Source of the DNA: Isoetes taiwanensis
Lineage: Eukaryota; Streptophyta; Lycopodiopsida; Isoetales; Isoetaceae
DNA length: 64,000 nucleotides
Reading direction: 5' to 3'
Assembly: GCA_021234155.1 (NCBI GenBank)
Contig: JAJEKV010000106.1
Location: 1,315,002 to 1,379,001 of the forward strand
Shown in pieces: positions 46,311-57,627 of the stretch. The position numbers and the translations under genes were made by a program. How positions within the stretch are numbered: the first letter of the stretch is position 1; every line of letters begins with the position of its first letter. The notes under the pieces were generated by a model. That model was not told where the DNA came from, made no database searches, and was given only the letters and a program-made list of their open reading frames with translations.

Positions 46311-47079
46311 GTATATACTACATTAAAAGTGTTTAGTATGCTATCTTATAGGATGGTTTCAGACGTGAGAAATATTCATTGAACATATCCCAAAAAAATA
46401 AAGCACGATTAGGAAGTTTTCAATCCAGCATTGACAGGGTGAATGACATGAGGTCTAAGGATAGTATGCATATTATATACAAAATACAGTGTAGCTCCTA
46501 ACATAGAGATTGAGAAATGAGGAAATTTATTGAATAATATGAGGTCCTGTAGGGTATGTATGAGGAAGTAATCAAAGATGAGATTCACTTTATAATCTCT
46601 TGTCCTATGTATGAGGAATTGGGAGCGAGATTTTGGTATAAATGTAATGCTGCAAAAATCTTCATATATATGAGCAATTGAGAGTGAGAATTTGGTATAA
46701 ATGTAATGCTTGCAAATTTCGTCAAATTACCATGAAGAACAACATATAGATACTTGGCACAAAAGCTTTAAACATCTGTTACATAATATGAATGGTGTAT
46801 GGAAGAAGAGGATTATGACCCTTCAGTAGAGCAAGACACTTTATGATGGTACTAAATGATCTACTTATGTATCTGGGACAAATAGATCTGATGGTCTTGT
46901 AGGTGGAATAATAAAATCTCAATTTCAAGTTTCCTCTTTCTTTGTGAACGATGTTAGAACCTGTTGGTGCAATGTTTGTGCTAATATGTGCATAAGTCGA
47001 TCTCTAAGAAAGAATCCTCATTCTCCCCCTTCCCCACGTTTACCCCCATTGCTCTACCCCAAATTTTGCCTTCATGTAT
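46311..47079. other. No gene recognised; local duplication
   Basis: A diverged repeat of about 70 bp (GAGCGAGATTTTGGTATAAA and GAGTGAGAATTTGGTATAAA, each followed by TGTAATGCT) lies at about 46623-46715. Otherwise AT-rich. Confidence 0.45.
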
Positions 47080-47255
47080 TGGGTCCCATAGACCATTTTG
47101 GTCTCATAGATGATCATGATGAGGCTGCCAAACGCCTCAAAATAGTACAAGAGAGATGATTTTTTTTACTGTGTAAGGGTGCATTCTACTAGGGAGTTCG
47201 ATGGCCAATTGGTCTCTCGTGGACGATAAAAAATCTATTATATTCTATTTTAAGT
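47080..47255 (+). mobile_element. Retroelement end(s), family B
   Basis: GGGTCCCATAGACCATTTTG, GTCTCATAGATGATCAT lies at 47083-47120. A second core, GGCCAATTGGTCTCTCGTGG, ACGATAAAAAATC, lies at 47204-47235 with a TATTCTATTT tail. This is either two insertions or one internally duplicated element. Confidence 0.6.
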
Positions 47256-47336
47256 TTTTAGTCCCATATTACAGTACCTATGATGTACCTTGATCTTTAT
47301 TCTTGTATCTAGCCTTTCTCGTCCCAAATTGTTATT

Positions 47337-47533
47337 ACCATCACCATCACCATCACCATCACCATCACCATCACCATCACCATCACCATCACCATCACCA
47401 TCACCATCACCATCACCATCACCATCACCATCACCATCACCATCACCATCACCATCACCATCACCATCACCATCACCATCACCATCACCATCACCATCAC
47501 CATCACCATCATCATCATTATTATTATTATTCT
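47337..47533. repeat. (CATCAC)n hexanucleotide array, about 28 copies
   Basis: An essentially perfect hexamer array of about 170 bp passes into CAT and then TTA trinucleotides. Its three reading frames give Ser-Pro, poly-His and Met-Val type repeats; these are translations of a microsatellite, not genes. A family B end lies about 80 bp upstream. Confidence 0.95.
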
Positions 47534-47539
47534 ACCGCT

Positions 47540-48689
47540 TAATGGTATGTATACAACACATAGAACTAAGGGTTATGCATTGATCACCTAATCACGAAAT
47601 GATCATCAAGCCATACATTTCGAGAAGGGACTATATGTTACCCTAGATTTTCTTTTTTTTAAACATCTCTTAGCTGCCCTGAAAAGCACAATGACAAAAC
47701 TACAAAGTGAGAAGGTATAAAATACTAAAGCGCTCTCCTATGCATCATCTAGCTAAGGCATGTACAGAGCTGTGTCACTGGGTCTGCACTAGTTCCAAAT
47801 CAAGTATCAAGAAGAGGCATTGAAGGTCTAAATCTACCTACTTTTGACCCTACATGCAAGCATATAATAATAAGACCTTGCTCATTCACTCGCACATAGT
47901 CCACCGTACTAGGATCTCCTCCTTGGTTCTCCTGTTAGCACAATCTCTAAGTGCATGCAAAGAAAGACGAGCATTTGAATCAACTTCCTTCTAAATGATG
48001 TGATAGAATGGCCGTAATTAGTCAATTGGCATTGGCCCATGGCCAATCTCGTTAATTATAACTTTGATGCTCCCATGGGGGAACAAAGTGTAGGGTTTAA
48101 ATATTTGCAAGATGATTTGTCTCGCAATGCAAAACCCACGTCATTAACAAAATGGTAAATGAGAAAAGTGATCCTCTAAAGCCTCTCTCTCTCCCTCCCC
48201 TCTCCCCCCTCCCTCCCCCCCCAAAAAAAGGTATCACTTTCTTTGACAATAAAGATTCGGCATAAAAACGTTGCTTTTGGAAGTGAAAGCTCTAATGATG
48301 GACTTGAAACTTGATAAATCGACATGATTCCTTTGTTCAGATATTATTTTCTGGAAAATCAAACCGTTTTAAGAATAAATTAGCCAAATCAGTAGTGAAC
48401 ATGATCTCTTTGTGCATATTCTTGTTATTTTTTGGAAATCAAACCCGTTTAAGATCTGAAACAATTTAGCCAAATCATTTTTGCATGTCAAGGTCATCTT
48501 CTAGCTCTGCCCTTACCAAATGCAAGCCGCAATTAATAAATAACTTAAAATATCCTATGAAAATATAACAATGTATATCTCTCAATAACACATGCTTTAA
48601 AAGATTAGACATCTGACTAATATTAATATAATATGTGCATTATAGATGCTTTAGTATGCGTCATAAGATTTGGCACTACACAATTACTA
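47540..48689. other. No gene recognised; pyrimidine tract
   Basis: A C/T-only tract (about 48181-48222) ends in an A-run. Two related blocks (TCTGGAAAATCAAACC-GTTTTAAGA and TTTGGAAATCAAACCCGTTTAAGA) lie at 48350 and 48430. Otherwise AT-rich. Confidence 0.4.
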
Positions 48690-49375
48690 AACTTCCTAAA
48701 CCATTTTCCACATATTTTATTTGTGTGTACAATCTTCAAGATATTTAATTGCGGGCTTGATAGAGTTTTGCCTTGAAGTGATATCCAATATAACTCTTCT
48801 CAGTCACATGTTCGTGTCACATAACTTCCTTTTTAGATATCTATTTGGCAATTGTATATTTGCCCTTCATATGAGACACATGCAACATATGACAATGTTC
48901 AAATATAAATCTTCAAGTATGTTACAAAGGTGTATTATATTTGTAAAGCAAGTGATTGGAATGTTTGTTTAACCTTTAGGAGAGAAATTTTCTTTATGAT
49001 TGGTTATTTATATTACATAATCATTACATAGAATCAACATGATGGTTAACGTTATCGATAGATTTGGTTATGATTGGATGTTCAATATTTTTCACATTTA
49101 TTTGTATTATTTGTATCCAACAACTCAATCATCAATACAACAATAGATTGAGTTTCAACTCTGGCCTCCTATTAAGTATTATTAGGCCTTTGTATCCATC
49201 CAATAAATCCAAAACTAGTCGTTAGTCGTTAAAACCTAATAGAAAATATTACTTTCAGAATCTTCAACCCGTAATTTTAGTTCGGACATGTCTTTGCACA
49301 CTATCAAGCATTGACATTCTAAAATTATGATGTTAATTGCAATGGATTTGTTGCACTATCTTATCATCTACTATA
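48690..49375 (-). repeat. Family D dispersed repeat (copy 2)
   Basis: Inverted relative of 42521-43110 (see there for shared blocks). It is somewhat longer. A palindromic MITE-like hairpin begins 25 bp beyond its right edge. Confidence 0.65.
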
Positions 49376-49400
49376 ATATTCAAATTTTAGGATCCAACTT

Positions 49401-49619
49401 GTTCATTTTTATAATGTATTAGATTATATATATTTAGAACTGGTGCCCAACATTGCTGGAAAAAATTATGGACATGTTTAACTCAATAAACCGATACTTC
49501 TATCTCATTTTATGTAATGATACATCATGTTCGTGTGTTGAGTTAAATACATATAATTTTGGCAAGCAATGTTGGGTACCATTTTTAATGGCATATAATC
49601 TAATACATTAACAATGAAC
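49401..49619. mobile_element. Hairpin MITE-like element
   Basis: Arms of about 85 bp are inverted repeats: GTTCATT, TAATGTATTAGATTATAT, CCCAACATTGCT, AAAATTAT and TTTAACTCAA occur at the left and as reverse complements at the right. The loop is about 35-40 bp. A near-complete palindrome of 219 bp with no coding is typical of a MITE or a small-RNA-producing hairpin. No clear target duplication was seen. Confidence 0.75.
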
Positions 49620-51343
49620 ATTTATAAGACAACATCTCGAGATATGGCATATGGTTTTAGCAATGGTCATTTATACATCTAAATGCAATTCCCCTGGAAC
49701 CCCAGTTTTTGGTTTAAGCAACATCTCTATAGACTAGGGTTGCCTACTTTTGAGTCATGAAGGTTCTTGAAAAAAAAAATATTATTTTCTTGATAGTTTA
49801 TTTGAACATGAGCCATGGAGCTAGTTTTTGCTGGGTTGTAGGCTTATAGAGGTTAATGGAGATCAGTTCTTTACACGGTGTGGTGGTTGGATTGTACCAG
49901 ATAGAGCTTATGCTCGACATGATCATGATTAGTATGATGCGATAACTGATGGCTTGCTGGGTAACTTGCGAAAGACAAATATGCTGGATATTTTTATATC
50001 TGATCACAATTCACAATGGCTTTCTGTTATTAAATCCTTTATTAAGCAGTGGGGACAAAGAAAGAAGAGAATTGAGATGTTGGATCTTCATCCCGTCTGA
50101 GATAAACCTAAGTCACTCGGATATGTCTCCAGATAAATTGGAGGGAGCTAGTCCTTTGCTGACTTGCATTAGATAGCAGGACAAACAAAGACAGGATCTT
50201 GATTTGGCAAAATTATATCTCTCTAAAGCATTCCTGGCTTTAAAGCATAGGAAAAGAGGCAATCACATTCTTCTTTCAAAATGATGAGAGGAAGTCCCTG
50301 TCAAGAATTCAGCATCCCATTGCTCAATGTCTTCAAATCTCTTGTTCAGGAAAGAGATCCACCTGCAAGGAAGAATATCCCTGCAAAGCAAAATGAATTA
50401 TAAGAAAACTTTATGAATCCACAATATGTCATAATTAGTCTATGATGAGGTAGTTTGGGGCCAAATAATTTTGTCATTGAACATAAGCTTATTCCTCCCC
50501 TTCCATATTCTCCAGATGAGAATATAAGCTCTAATGCCTTGGGGAATTTGACAAAAATAAACCATATTTATGGTTATCCAAGGATAAATTGAGATTCAAA
50601 TTTTTGGACGAAATCTCTGTAGTTTATTTGGACCAAAAATAGGTTCTAAAGGGAAGATCCTCACTAAATATAAGTTAGTTTGTACCTAAGGGATTTAACA
50701 ATGTTGAGCTAGTTATGCATGAACTAGATAATGACCGAAATTTAAACTTTATCTTTGGCAGTGCCATCTAGCATTAGCCAATGGCTCATGAAGGTTTCAG
50801 ACCCAAGGCCCCCACTACTAACCATATCTCAGCCTACACATCTTATTAGAGACAGTCACAATTAAAAACAGAATCTCTCACCTTCTGATACAGTCGCTAG
50901 AGAGAGGTTATAGAAGATTTTGTCACAATTAGATGTTTCACATAGGTTATAGAATGGGCTTTATCAAAAGATATCTCTGCGTGCATGCCCCATCAAATAA
51001 TATGTCTGTGACAAGGTACGTCAAGTTTGTCCACTCTGACACAACAATCTTTAATGTTTGTTGCAGCAGTTGTGATTAAGATCTATCTTCTGCAACTTCA
51101 ACCTTAGTAATCCTTCAAATCATTCCAATAGTTAGTAGAAATAACCCCCATGGCTAAAGCTTACCACCCAACCAGACTCGGGTCTTTTTGATCTAGCTTT
51201 TGCAAGGTTAAGCAAGAGAGCTTGAAGCAAATTTTTGTCAGATTCAGGGATTCAAGACCAGGTTATTACTATAAAAGAGTACCAATCACATATACAAGTC
51301 GAAATCAAGTCCAAGGAGAAATCAACAGCTATATACAATAGTG
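49620..51343. other. No gene recognised
   Basis: AT-rich with short frames. On the minus strand 50200-50540 has protein-like stretches but nothing I can assign. The last bases (TACAATAGTG at 51334-51343) may be the left target duplication of the LINE that follows. Confidence 0.35.
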
Positions 51344-52942
51344 CAGTCATCTACCCCTAGGCAACAATTGTGAGTATATCGCAAAGGCATTCGACCGAGT
51401 GTCAAGAGGAAAGTTGGGAGAGAGAATGCAGGATATGAAGGTACCTTCTAATCTGACACAGGCAGTAGCAAGGCTTTACGAGAAGGTATTAATTCAGCTT
51501 TCTTTTCCTTTAGATGGGCCCGAAAAAATTGAGTGCAATGTAGGAGTGAAGCAGGGATGTCCGTTATCCCCGACTCTCTTTGGAATCTTCATAGACAAGC
51601 TAGAAGAATGGCTCAATGTGGCTGCTGGAAATGGGGCTCAACTGGGACAATATGTGCTAAAAATCCTCCTGTATGCAGATGATGTGGTGCTGATAGCATG
51701 AACTAAAGAGAGCCTTCAGCAACACTTGTTAGCACTAGAACAATTTTGCTGCTCAACAGGGATGAAAGTAAATAAATCAAAGACCAAGGTAATGGTTATA
51801 GGGGCACGAGAAAATATAGATATGGTTCTAGATGGGAAAAGCTTGGAACAGGTGAAGGATTATAAGTATCTAGGGGTCGAATTCTCCAATAACTACAAAT
51901 GGAATACTGGGGTCCAGAAAAGAATATCAGGAGGATACAGAGCGTTGTATAAATGTTTGAGTTATTGCTCGCAAAATTGTATATGGAAATGGCCACTTAG
52001 AAAGCTTCTATTTCGCATGCTAGTGCAGACCGTCGTTCTGTATGCTTGCCCTGCCTGGGGGCCAAGACTTGCAAGACACAAATGGAAGAAAATAGAACAG
52101 GTGCTGAAAAGATTCTTATTGGAAGAATTGGGTGCAAAGCTGCAGACCCCATATGAGATGCTCTTGGCTGAAAGCGGCATGTATTCACTAGAAGTAGAAG
52201 CTCTTTACCAAACACTGCTGTATTATGCTAGAGTAAAAAGGATGGAAATAAATCGGCTGCCATATCAAGCTCTTCAAGAGTCAAATCATCAATGCTGCCC
52301 TGGGTGGTTTAAGCAGTTGATCGAATGGGCTCATCTATGGGACATCTCGATTGAAGAACTCCCTGAAACAGAGGCAGGAATCAGGCAATGGGTCGAGGAA
52401 AAGGCCCAGCACCGTTTATGGCCCAATCAAGATCTAGGGACGAAAAGAGAATTTTATAGAAAAGAGATAAATCCCATGGTGGTCTATGGAGAGCAAGACT
52501 ATCTGAAATCAGGTTTAGATCAAAGAAGACGAAAATTAATCTCTCAAATCAGACTCAGTTCTCACCACCTGGAAGTGGAAGTTGGAAGGGCAAATGGAAT
52601 TCCTCACGAGTTGCGGTACTGTCCATGCTGTTTGGATACGATAGTAGAGGATGAACAACATTCCTTGCTTCAATGCACGGCATTTGATTATCTGTGGAAT
52701 CAGTATGGGATTCAGGAAACCACTTTGAATGGTTTATTACATCTACCCCCGAGAAAATTGGGTACATACCTCAGAGAATATTGGAAAGAAAGAAAAGAGC
52801 TGTTGGATCTATACTTCTTAGGAACTACATTGGAGGCACAAGGCTTTTAGTGCCCAGCTGGAAAAACATTTTTCTTGTAATCGTTTCGCCCATGGACCTG
52901 AGGGTCTCAACTGGCGTGATTTAATTTACATTACATTTACAT
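51344..52942 (+). mobile_element. Young 5'-truncated LINE
   Basis: It carries the RT from motif A onward, the full C-terminal region, a short 3' UTR with GACCTGAGGGTC hairpin and GGCGTGATTTAA, then a TTACAT/TTTACA-type tail (52920-52942). TACAATAGTG (51334-51343) and TACAATAATG (52943-52952) match at 9 of 10 bases and may be the target-site duplication. Only one disabling change is seen over about 1.47 kb of coding, so the insertion is young. Confidence 0.85.
51381..52850 (+). pseudogene. LINE ORF2 reverse transcriptase, one in-frame stop
   Basis: Motifs in order: AKAFDRV (motif A, 51381 onward), GVKQGCPLSPTLFGIFIDKL, LKILLYADDVVLIA (YADD at 51672-51683), thumb-like region SKTKVMVIGARENIDM, then LGVEFSNNYKWNTGVQKR. 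The C-terminus ends with CPCCLDTIVEDEQHSLLQC, a possible Cys/His zinc site. The TGA at 51699-51701, right after LIA, is the only interruption; CGA to TGA is the expected result of methyl-CpG deamination. The endonuclease and upstream part are missing through 5' truncation. Confidence 0.9.
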
Positions 52943-53089
52943 TACAATAATGAATCTATAAACAGTTAAGCCCAATCTAGAATCTAGACTCTAAGGGCTT
53001 TCCAACAAGCTAAGGATCATGCAATTATGATCTAGACCCAAAATACACCCTTCTATTATATAGGTTGTACCTACCTTTTTTTAAAAGGA

Positions 53090-53140
53090 CTATGCCCATC
53101 TTCCGTGGACGTTAAAACATACTTCCTTCCTTCCTTTAAT
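53090..53140 (+). mobile_element. Retroelement end, family B, with CTTC tail
   Basis: CTTCCGTGGACGTTAAAACA is followed by ACTTCCTTCCTTCC. Only the last few bases of the core are present. It faces the family B copy at 53211. Confidence 0.5.
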
Positions 53141-53210
53141 CCATCTTTTTATAAAACTACTAGCTTTATTAGAAATGTTAGGTTTGTCACACATTATGCT
53201 CCCTAAGTTC

Positions 53211-53315
53211 GATAGAATAGAATAGAATATGATTTTATCGTCCACGGAGACCAATTGGCCTATGGGACCCAAGTAGAAAGAGAGAGCAGCAGGCGTATTA
53301 CTACCAGGATTAAGG
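53211..53315 (-). mobile_element. Retroelement end, family B, with ATTCT tail
   Basis: Nearly identical to 36645-36760 through the same far end (TACGCCTGCTGCTC, AATCCTGGTAGTAA). Confidence 0.8.
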
Positions 53316-53344
53316 AGAAAAATATAGAAATAATTGTTCCTAGA

Positions 53345-53460
53345 GCTATAGAGACAAGGACGTCAAACTTTATTGAAACTCGAAGCCAAAAGCCAGATAC
53401 GAATGCACAGACGGGAATAAAATCTTAGAGGATAATCATGATCGAGTAGAACCACCAGCC
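53345..53460 (-). mobile_element. L1-type LINE 3' fragment
   Basis: AAGGACGTCAAACTTTATT, then GGGAATAAAATCTTAGAGGA, matches the 3' part of the LINE at 8233-9247 (AAGGACGTCAGACTTTATT; GGGGAATAAAATCTGGTAGG). It is strongly truncated. Confidence 0.6.
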
Positions 53461-53778
53461 TATGCATGAGACAACATCATTTAATTCAATCCTATAAGGA
53501 GATCTTGAATCTGAGGGTAGCACAGTGGGAACATCTAGAAGTAAATTCCCAATATGTCTATCATGTACACTGGAAAATGATCTTGTATTTTCAGGCTTCT
53601 CGTTCACAGGCACTGGCATGTCGAGCTCTACAAATCAAGCAAAATTGATACTTGAATTGAAAACAGTAAATTTACCTTCGGTCAACAGAGTTGTGCAGAG
53701 TAAGTGGTACTCATGATCACACTTTAGTTTCACTAATAGCTTGTAATCACTGGAGAATGCTAATACACATGCAGCACA

Positions 53779-54540
53779 CTAATCCTCAAATATAAAAGGT
53801 CTGTTTCTACTAACTACATTGACTATAAGTAGTAAAACTTTCACACCTTTCAATTGTTCCAGATTCGTGAGATTGGATCTGAGTGTTGGCAAGTTAGCTT
53901 CCTTTATCTGAACTTCCCCATGCAATTCTTCCTTTCTTAAAACTGTACCTAACTTGCCATTCTTTTTGTAATATAAACTCTCAAGCATAATACTTGTATC
54001 AAGTTCATCAATCTCTTTGTCTAACTCTGGAGTTGAGGGCAAAGATTTCTTAACTTCTAATTCCTTTTTCATTCCCTCAATATTATTGTTTGCTTCTGCC
54101 ACATTGACACTTAAAGAAGCTCGGTTTGATAACTTCTCTGCTGCTAAGTTGACCATGATGTCATTCAACTCGAAAGCAAAGGCTTCTTTTTCAATCATTA
54201 GCCTTCACTCTTGATCACTTCCATTATCTGTAGAATATTCTGATTCATCACTACAACTTCTGCCATTTGCTTTTCCCTTTTGGCTTTGGCTTCTACCGGC
54301 TTCTTCTCCAAAATTCTTTCTGATTCTGCTGTATCTGGCTTCCTGCAATTCCTGTACTTCATGATTTGAGCTCCAGCAACAGCCCAATTTATCTTGTTCT
54401 TTTCGAGATTTCATTGTGCAAATGTGCAATTCTCCCTTGCAAAAGCATCGGCAATCTGTTTTCTGAGCTCGTTATTACAAACCCCTAACTCTGATACAGC
54501 TTTTTTCTCAAGGTGTTCAATTCTTCTTTTAGATACGATT
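53779..54540 (-). pseudogene. Coiled-coil protein relic or unrecognised gene
   Basis: Minus-strand frames are rich in Lys, Glu and Leu. The first (about 54540-54400) reads VSKRRIEHLEKKAVSELGVC, NNELRKQIADAFAREKLHIC. A middle part is split between two frames (RILEKKPVEAKAKREKQMAE in one). A 139-codon stretch (53779-54198) reads EKEAFAFELNDIMVNLAAEK, GMKKELEVKKSLPSTPELDK, EIDELDTSIML. A long coiled coil is likely. Stops and frame changes between pieces argue for a dead gene or unrecognised introns. I know no family. Confidence 0.35.
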
Positions 54541-54849
54541 GGACCAACGATATTTTTATGTGCCAAGTTCTTCTCTCCAAACTAATAGCCAATCTTTCCT
54601 TGAAATTCTGTTCTCTATGTATTTCATTTTCAGAGCGGGAACGAGTCCCTCATCAAAAAATCCATGCATTTCTACAAAATCCTCTAGATATTTCCCTGTT
54701 GGTTTCGGCAAAGGCTATAGCTCCAGCTATGGCTTATGGCTATGGCCATAGCGCAAGAAGCTTCAATCTCGAGCTCTATTTCAAATGATTAGAGATAGGA
54801 ATGGGATAATTAGTAGCATCGACGCAGGAGCAGTGCACGCATTTAATAC

Positions 54850-55536
54850 ATGTCACAAGCTTGGCCGGATTTAAGTGCTTTAGGTGTTAGGTGTTGTTGC
54901 ATTTTTTTGATCACCAGCATAGAATTTACACCAGATGGACCATACTGGTTATTTCATTTTTTTCTCCTTCGTGAAAAACGCTCATGTCCATGGAAGGTGC
55001 TAACCCTGATACTACACAAAATGAAGTGCTTGACAAGCACTATTCGTAGCAGCGCCACGAGTCCTAACTCGGGTATGCTGTCTATTATAGTTCTTCCTAT
55101 TACCACTGGGCCCATGGACATGGATGACACTATCCTTCCAAATGAGTTCCAGCAAAAGCTGAGAAATATCTTCTACAACATTAACAACAATGTGGATGAC
55201 TTTTTTCAGAACCTAACAGTATTTCCTACTCGAGTCTCCTTGTTAAATATCGATAAGATTGTGTGAGAGGGAGTCTTTCGTGAGGCCTCAGTCTGCCATA
55301 ACATTCCAGTTCTTGGTGATTGTATTGTGGTCGCGTTGGACATGGCTGTAGATCCAAGTGCCAAACTGCCCTTCCCCACTCCTGGCACTGAGACAGTAGA
55401 AGAAGTTATCAGTTCATATGTCATGTGGCCGAGACTGATGATTTCAATGTCCGACGTAGAAAAGAGACCCTTCCAGTTCATCAGTAATGAGCTGGATTAT
55501 ATGCTTGAAGTTCCAAAGCATCCTTTCAAGGAGTAG
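54850..55536 (+). pseudogene. CACTA (En/Spm)-associated domain relic
   Basis: One frame is open except for a TGA at 55264-55266. The second half reads VCHNIPVLGDCIVVALDMAV, DPSAKLPFPTPGTETVEEVI, SSYVMWPRLMI. The pattern (VH---LG---V-V-----D--A-LP-P------V--A--S-V-WP) matches the conserved domain found with plant CACTA transposases. The first half (FTPDGPYWLFHF; MDMDDTILPNEFQQKLRNIF) is unassigned. The transposase core is not present. Confidence 0.5.
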
Positions 55537-55867
55537 CAGATTATATTAGAAAATGAGCAAGGAGGGATGATTGATTAGGATTAGCTTCAGCGGCAGGTTA
55601 ACTAGGGTATGTTGCAAAGGCATGGTAGTTGATTCCTCAAGTTCCTCATGTGTCAGAACTATACTAGTAATATGATGTATAACTAATATAAGAGTTATAT
55701 CATACATGAATCAAGCGGTCCATCAAGGCTCATCATGAGCATGTGGTCCAATGATCCTATTAAGCTCATAGGCATCATGCTCTGGAACTCAAATAAGATG
55801 TATAATAACAACACAAAAAACCCAATGTAAAATTCCTCACAACTCATAGCTTTGCTTGCATCTATAT
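55537..55867. other. No gene recognised
   Basis: AT-rich flank of the CACTA relic; nothing conserved was seen. Confidence 0.4.
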
Positions 55868-56000
55868 CTAGCATTATAACAGGGGGGTTTTTTTTGTGAT
55901 TTTATACGCTTTTTGGCATGGTTTTCATATGATTTCATGGGCGTATTGCATGAGGCATACTAATCAGTATATCTAGAGTGCACTCCACATTTTATTGTCT
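55868..56000. repeat. Family C repeat (copy 2)
   Basis: ATAACAGGGGGG plus T8, TTTTATACGCTTTTTGGCATG, GTTTTCATATGATTTCATGG, GCGTATT and TAATCAGTATATCTAGAGTG. Homologous to 38668-38800 over about 120 bp. Orientation and class are unknown. Confidence 0.65.
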
Positions 56001-56880
56001 AAATTCCATATCACCAATGGTTTACCCATACCCTCCACAAATAAATAAATAAATTAAAAAAAAAAAAAAACCAATGGCATGCAGGGCTCGAGAACCTGTA
56101 CTTTAGGGTTGTGAGGCAAATCCTTTTACTTCTCTGAATCTTCAAAGAGGAAGGAACAAGTATGTCCTTTGATTTCGAAGCAGCAGAAGCTCCGAGGCGA
56201 ATCCGGCTTCTACTACTCCTCTGATTCTTCAGTATTTCGCCAGAAAGGTTAGCTTTAAGGGCTTTTTTTTTCCACAGTGTTTCTCCCTTAGTAGATGAAT
56301 GGATGAGAGAGTTACGCCTTGAGAGTCCGCCCCACATGGTTACATCTGCTTTCGGTTTAACGAAACAAGAAGTTGAATAACGACTCTCCACCATCACAAT
56401 CTGAATTTTGAAAGCCCTCGGCGGTTGGGTCGATAAAAAAGGGCTTTTTTTTCCACAATGTTTCTCCTCAAGTAGATGAATCGACAGAGCTTGGACGAAA
56501 TATGGATGCAAATCCAGGTTGAAGTCGTGGCTGCTCCTCCCCAGATCTGTACCATTTGTTTGTCCATCTTCCCTAAACTAAACCTGTTGTTTGTTCTTGT
56601 ATTCCTTTTACATATCATGGTGTTTATCTTCTCTTGCAGGTCGTGGAGCTTGCTCACTGCATGGCAGCTCAACTGCGAACAAAGCAGCTTGTAAGCATTC
56701 GCGGAATGGCAGGAATAATTAAAATATTACCAGGTTCTTGTATTTGTTTTACATATCCTGTTGTTTATCTTTTCTGGCAGGTCGTGGAGCTTGCTCACTG
56801 CAAGGCAGGTCGTGGAATTGAACATTTGTTTTCTTATGCTACAATATTAGGCCGCCTCAACACAATGCATCCTTGTTAGT
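56001..56880. repeat. Two pairs of internal direct repeats
   Basis: AGGGCTTTTTTTTTCCACA and TGTTTCTCC--AAGTAGATG (approximate) occur at about 56257-56300 and 56443-56482. A second pair starts at 56593 and 56734 (GTTCTTGTATT, TTTACATATC, TGTTTATCTT, then GCAGGTCGTGGAGCTTGCTC, ACTGCA), period 141. Each of the second pair has a pyrimidine tract ending in CAG, like a duplicated 3' splice site plus exon start. No identifiable protein. Confidence 0.6.
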
Positions 56881-57019
56881 TGAAGTCAGCTTGAAGTGGA
56901 TATGAAAGGATTTTGCATACGATAATAAGAGATGCGCAATTGCCACATGTTCTGGGCTGTCTGCTGTGGCAATACCTTTCTGGGCAGATCTTATTTCATG
57001 AGTATTTATCTGTTAGCAG

Positions 57020-57240
57020 AATGCGCCCTGCAAGACAAGGTGCATATCACCATTGTAGACAGCAACATAGAATGTGAATGGTGAGGATGAAAGCTATGAG
57101 ATTGATACCACTGGAGAATATGTGAGGAAATGGCTGCCAGAGCTATAGAGGCTGCCTACCAGGCTATGCAGGATGCTATAGTCATTAATTTACCATGGCA
57201 TCACATAATTTCTACAGACTTTACTAGCTGGCTTTAAGGT
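57020..57240 (+). pseudogene. Cryptochrome-like fragment (broken)
   Basis: One frame reads YEIDTTGEYVRKWLPEL-stop-RLPT. GEYVRRWLPEL-RLPT is a hallmark of plant cryptochromes, just before the WIHHPW motif. The following WIHHPW and FAD-binding residues cannot be read. About 20 codons later AGFKVLEVAL may be a remnant of the next block. Only a short exon-sized piece remains, so the assignment rests on one motif. Confidence 0.5.
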
Positions 57241-57627
57241 TCTTGAAGTTGCACTTTGAGGCCGATGGAATGCGAAAATTATCGTGCTTACAAGGGTTTT
57301 TGTGCAGTCACTAGGGCTGGCAGTTATGAAATAAGAACTTGATAAGGCTATCATTAGGCTGCAGTTTTATTTCTTGTAATTTGGTGAATGATTGAATTTG
57401 ATTACATAATATAATTCCTTACTCTGATGATATTAATAGATTTCATAATTATGATAAGGTTTGCAATTGAAGGTTGGCGAAACTTCATAACATATGATAA
57501 ATATCTAGCACGAAAATATATATTACTCAGCATTTCCTAATTCTACTTTTAAATTGTTTTAATTCTGCTCTTGCATGTCGTTCTTTTTTGTGCATATATG
57601 CCTTGCTTAGTGCTCAAAGCCCTTTAT

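Noticed and set aside
47290-47583. Open frames encoding Ser-Pro, poly-His and Met-Val repeats
   Set aside because: All are translations of the (CATCAC)n microsatellite and have no independent coding support.
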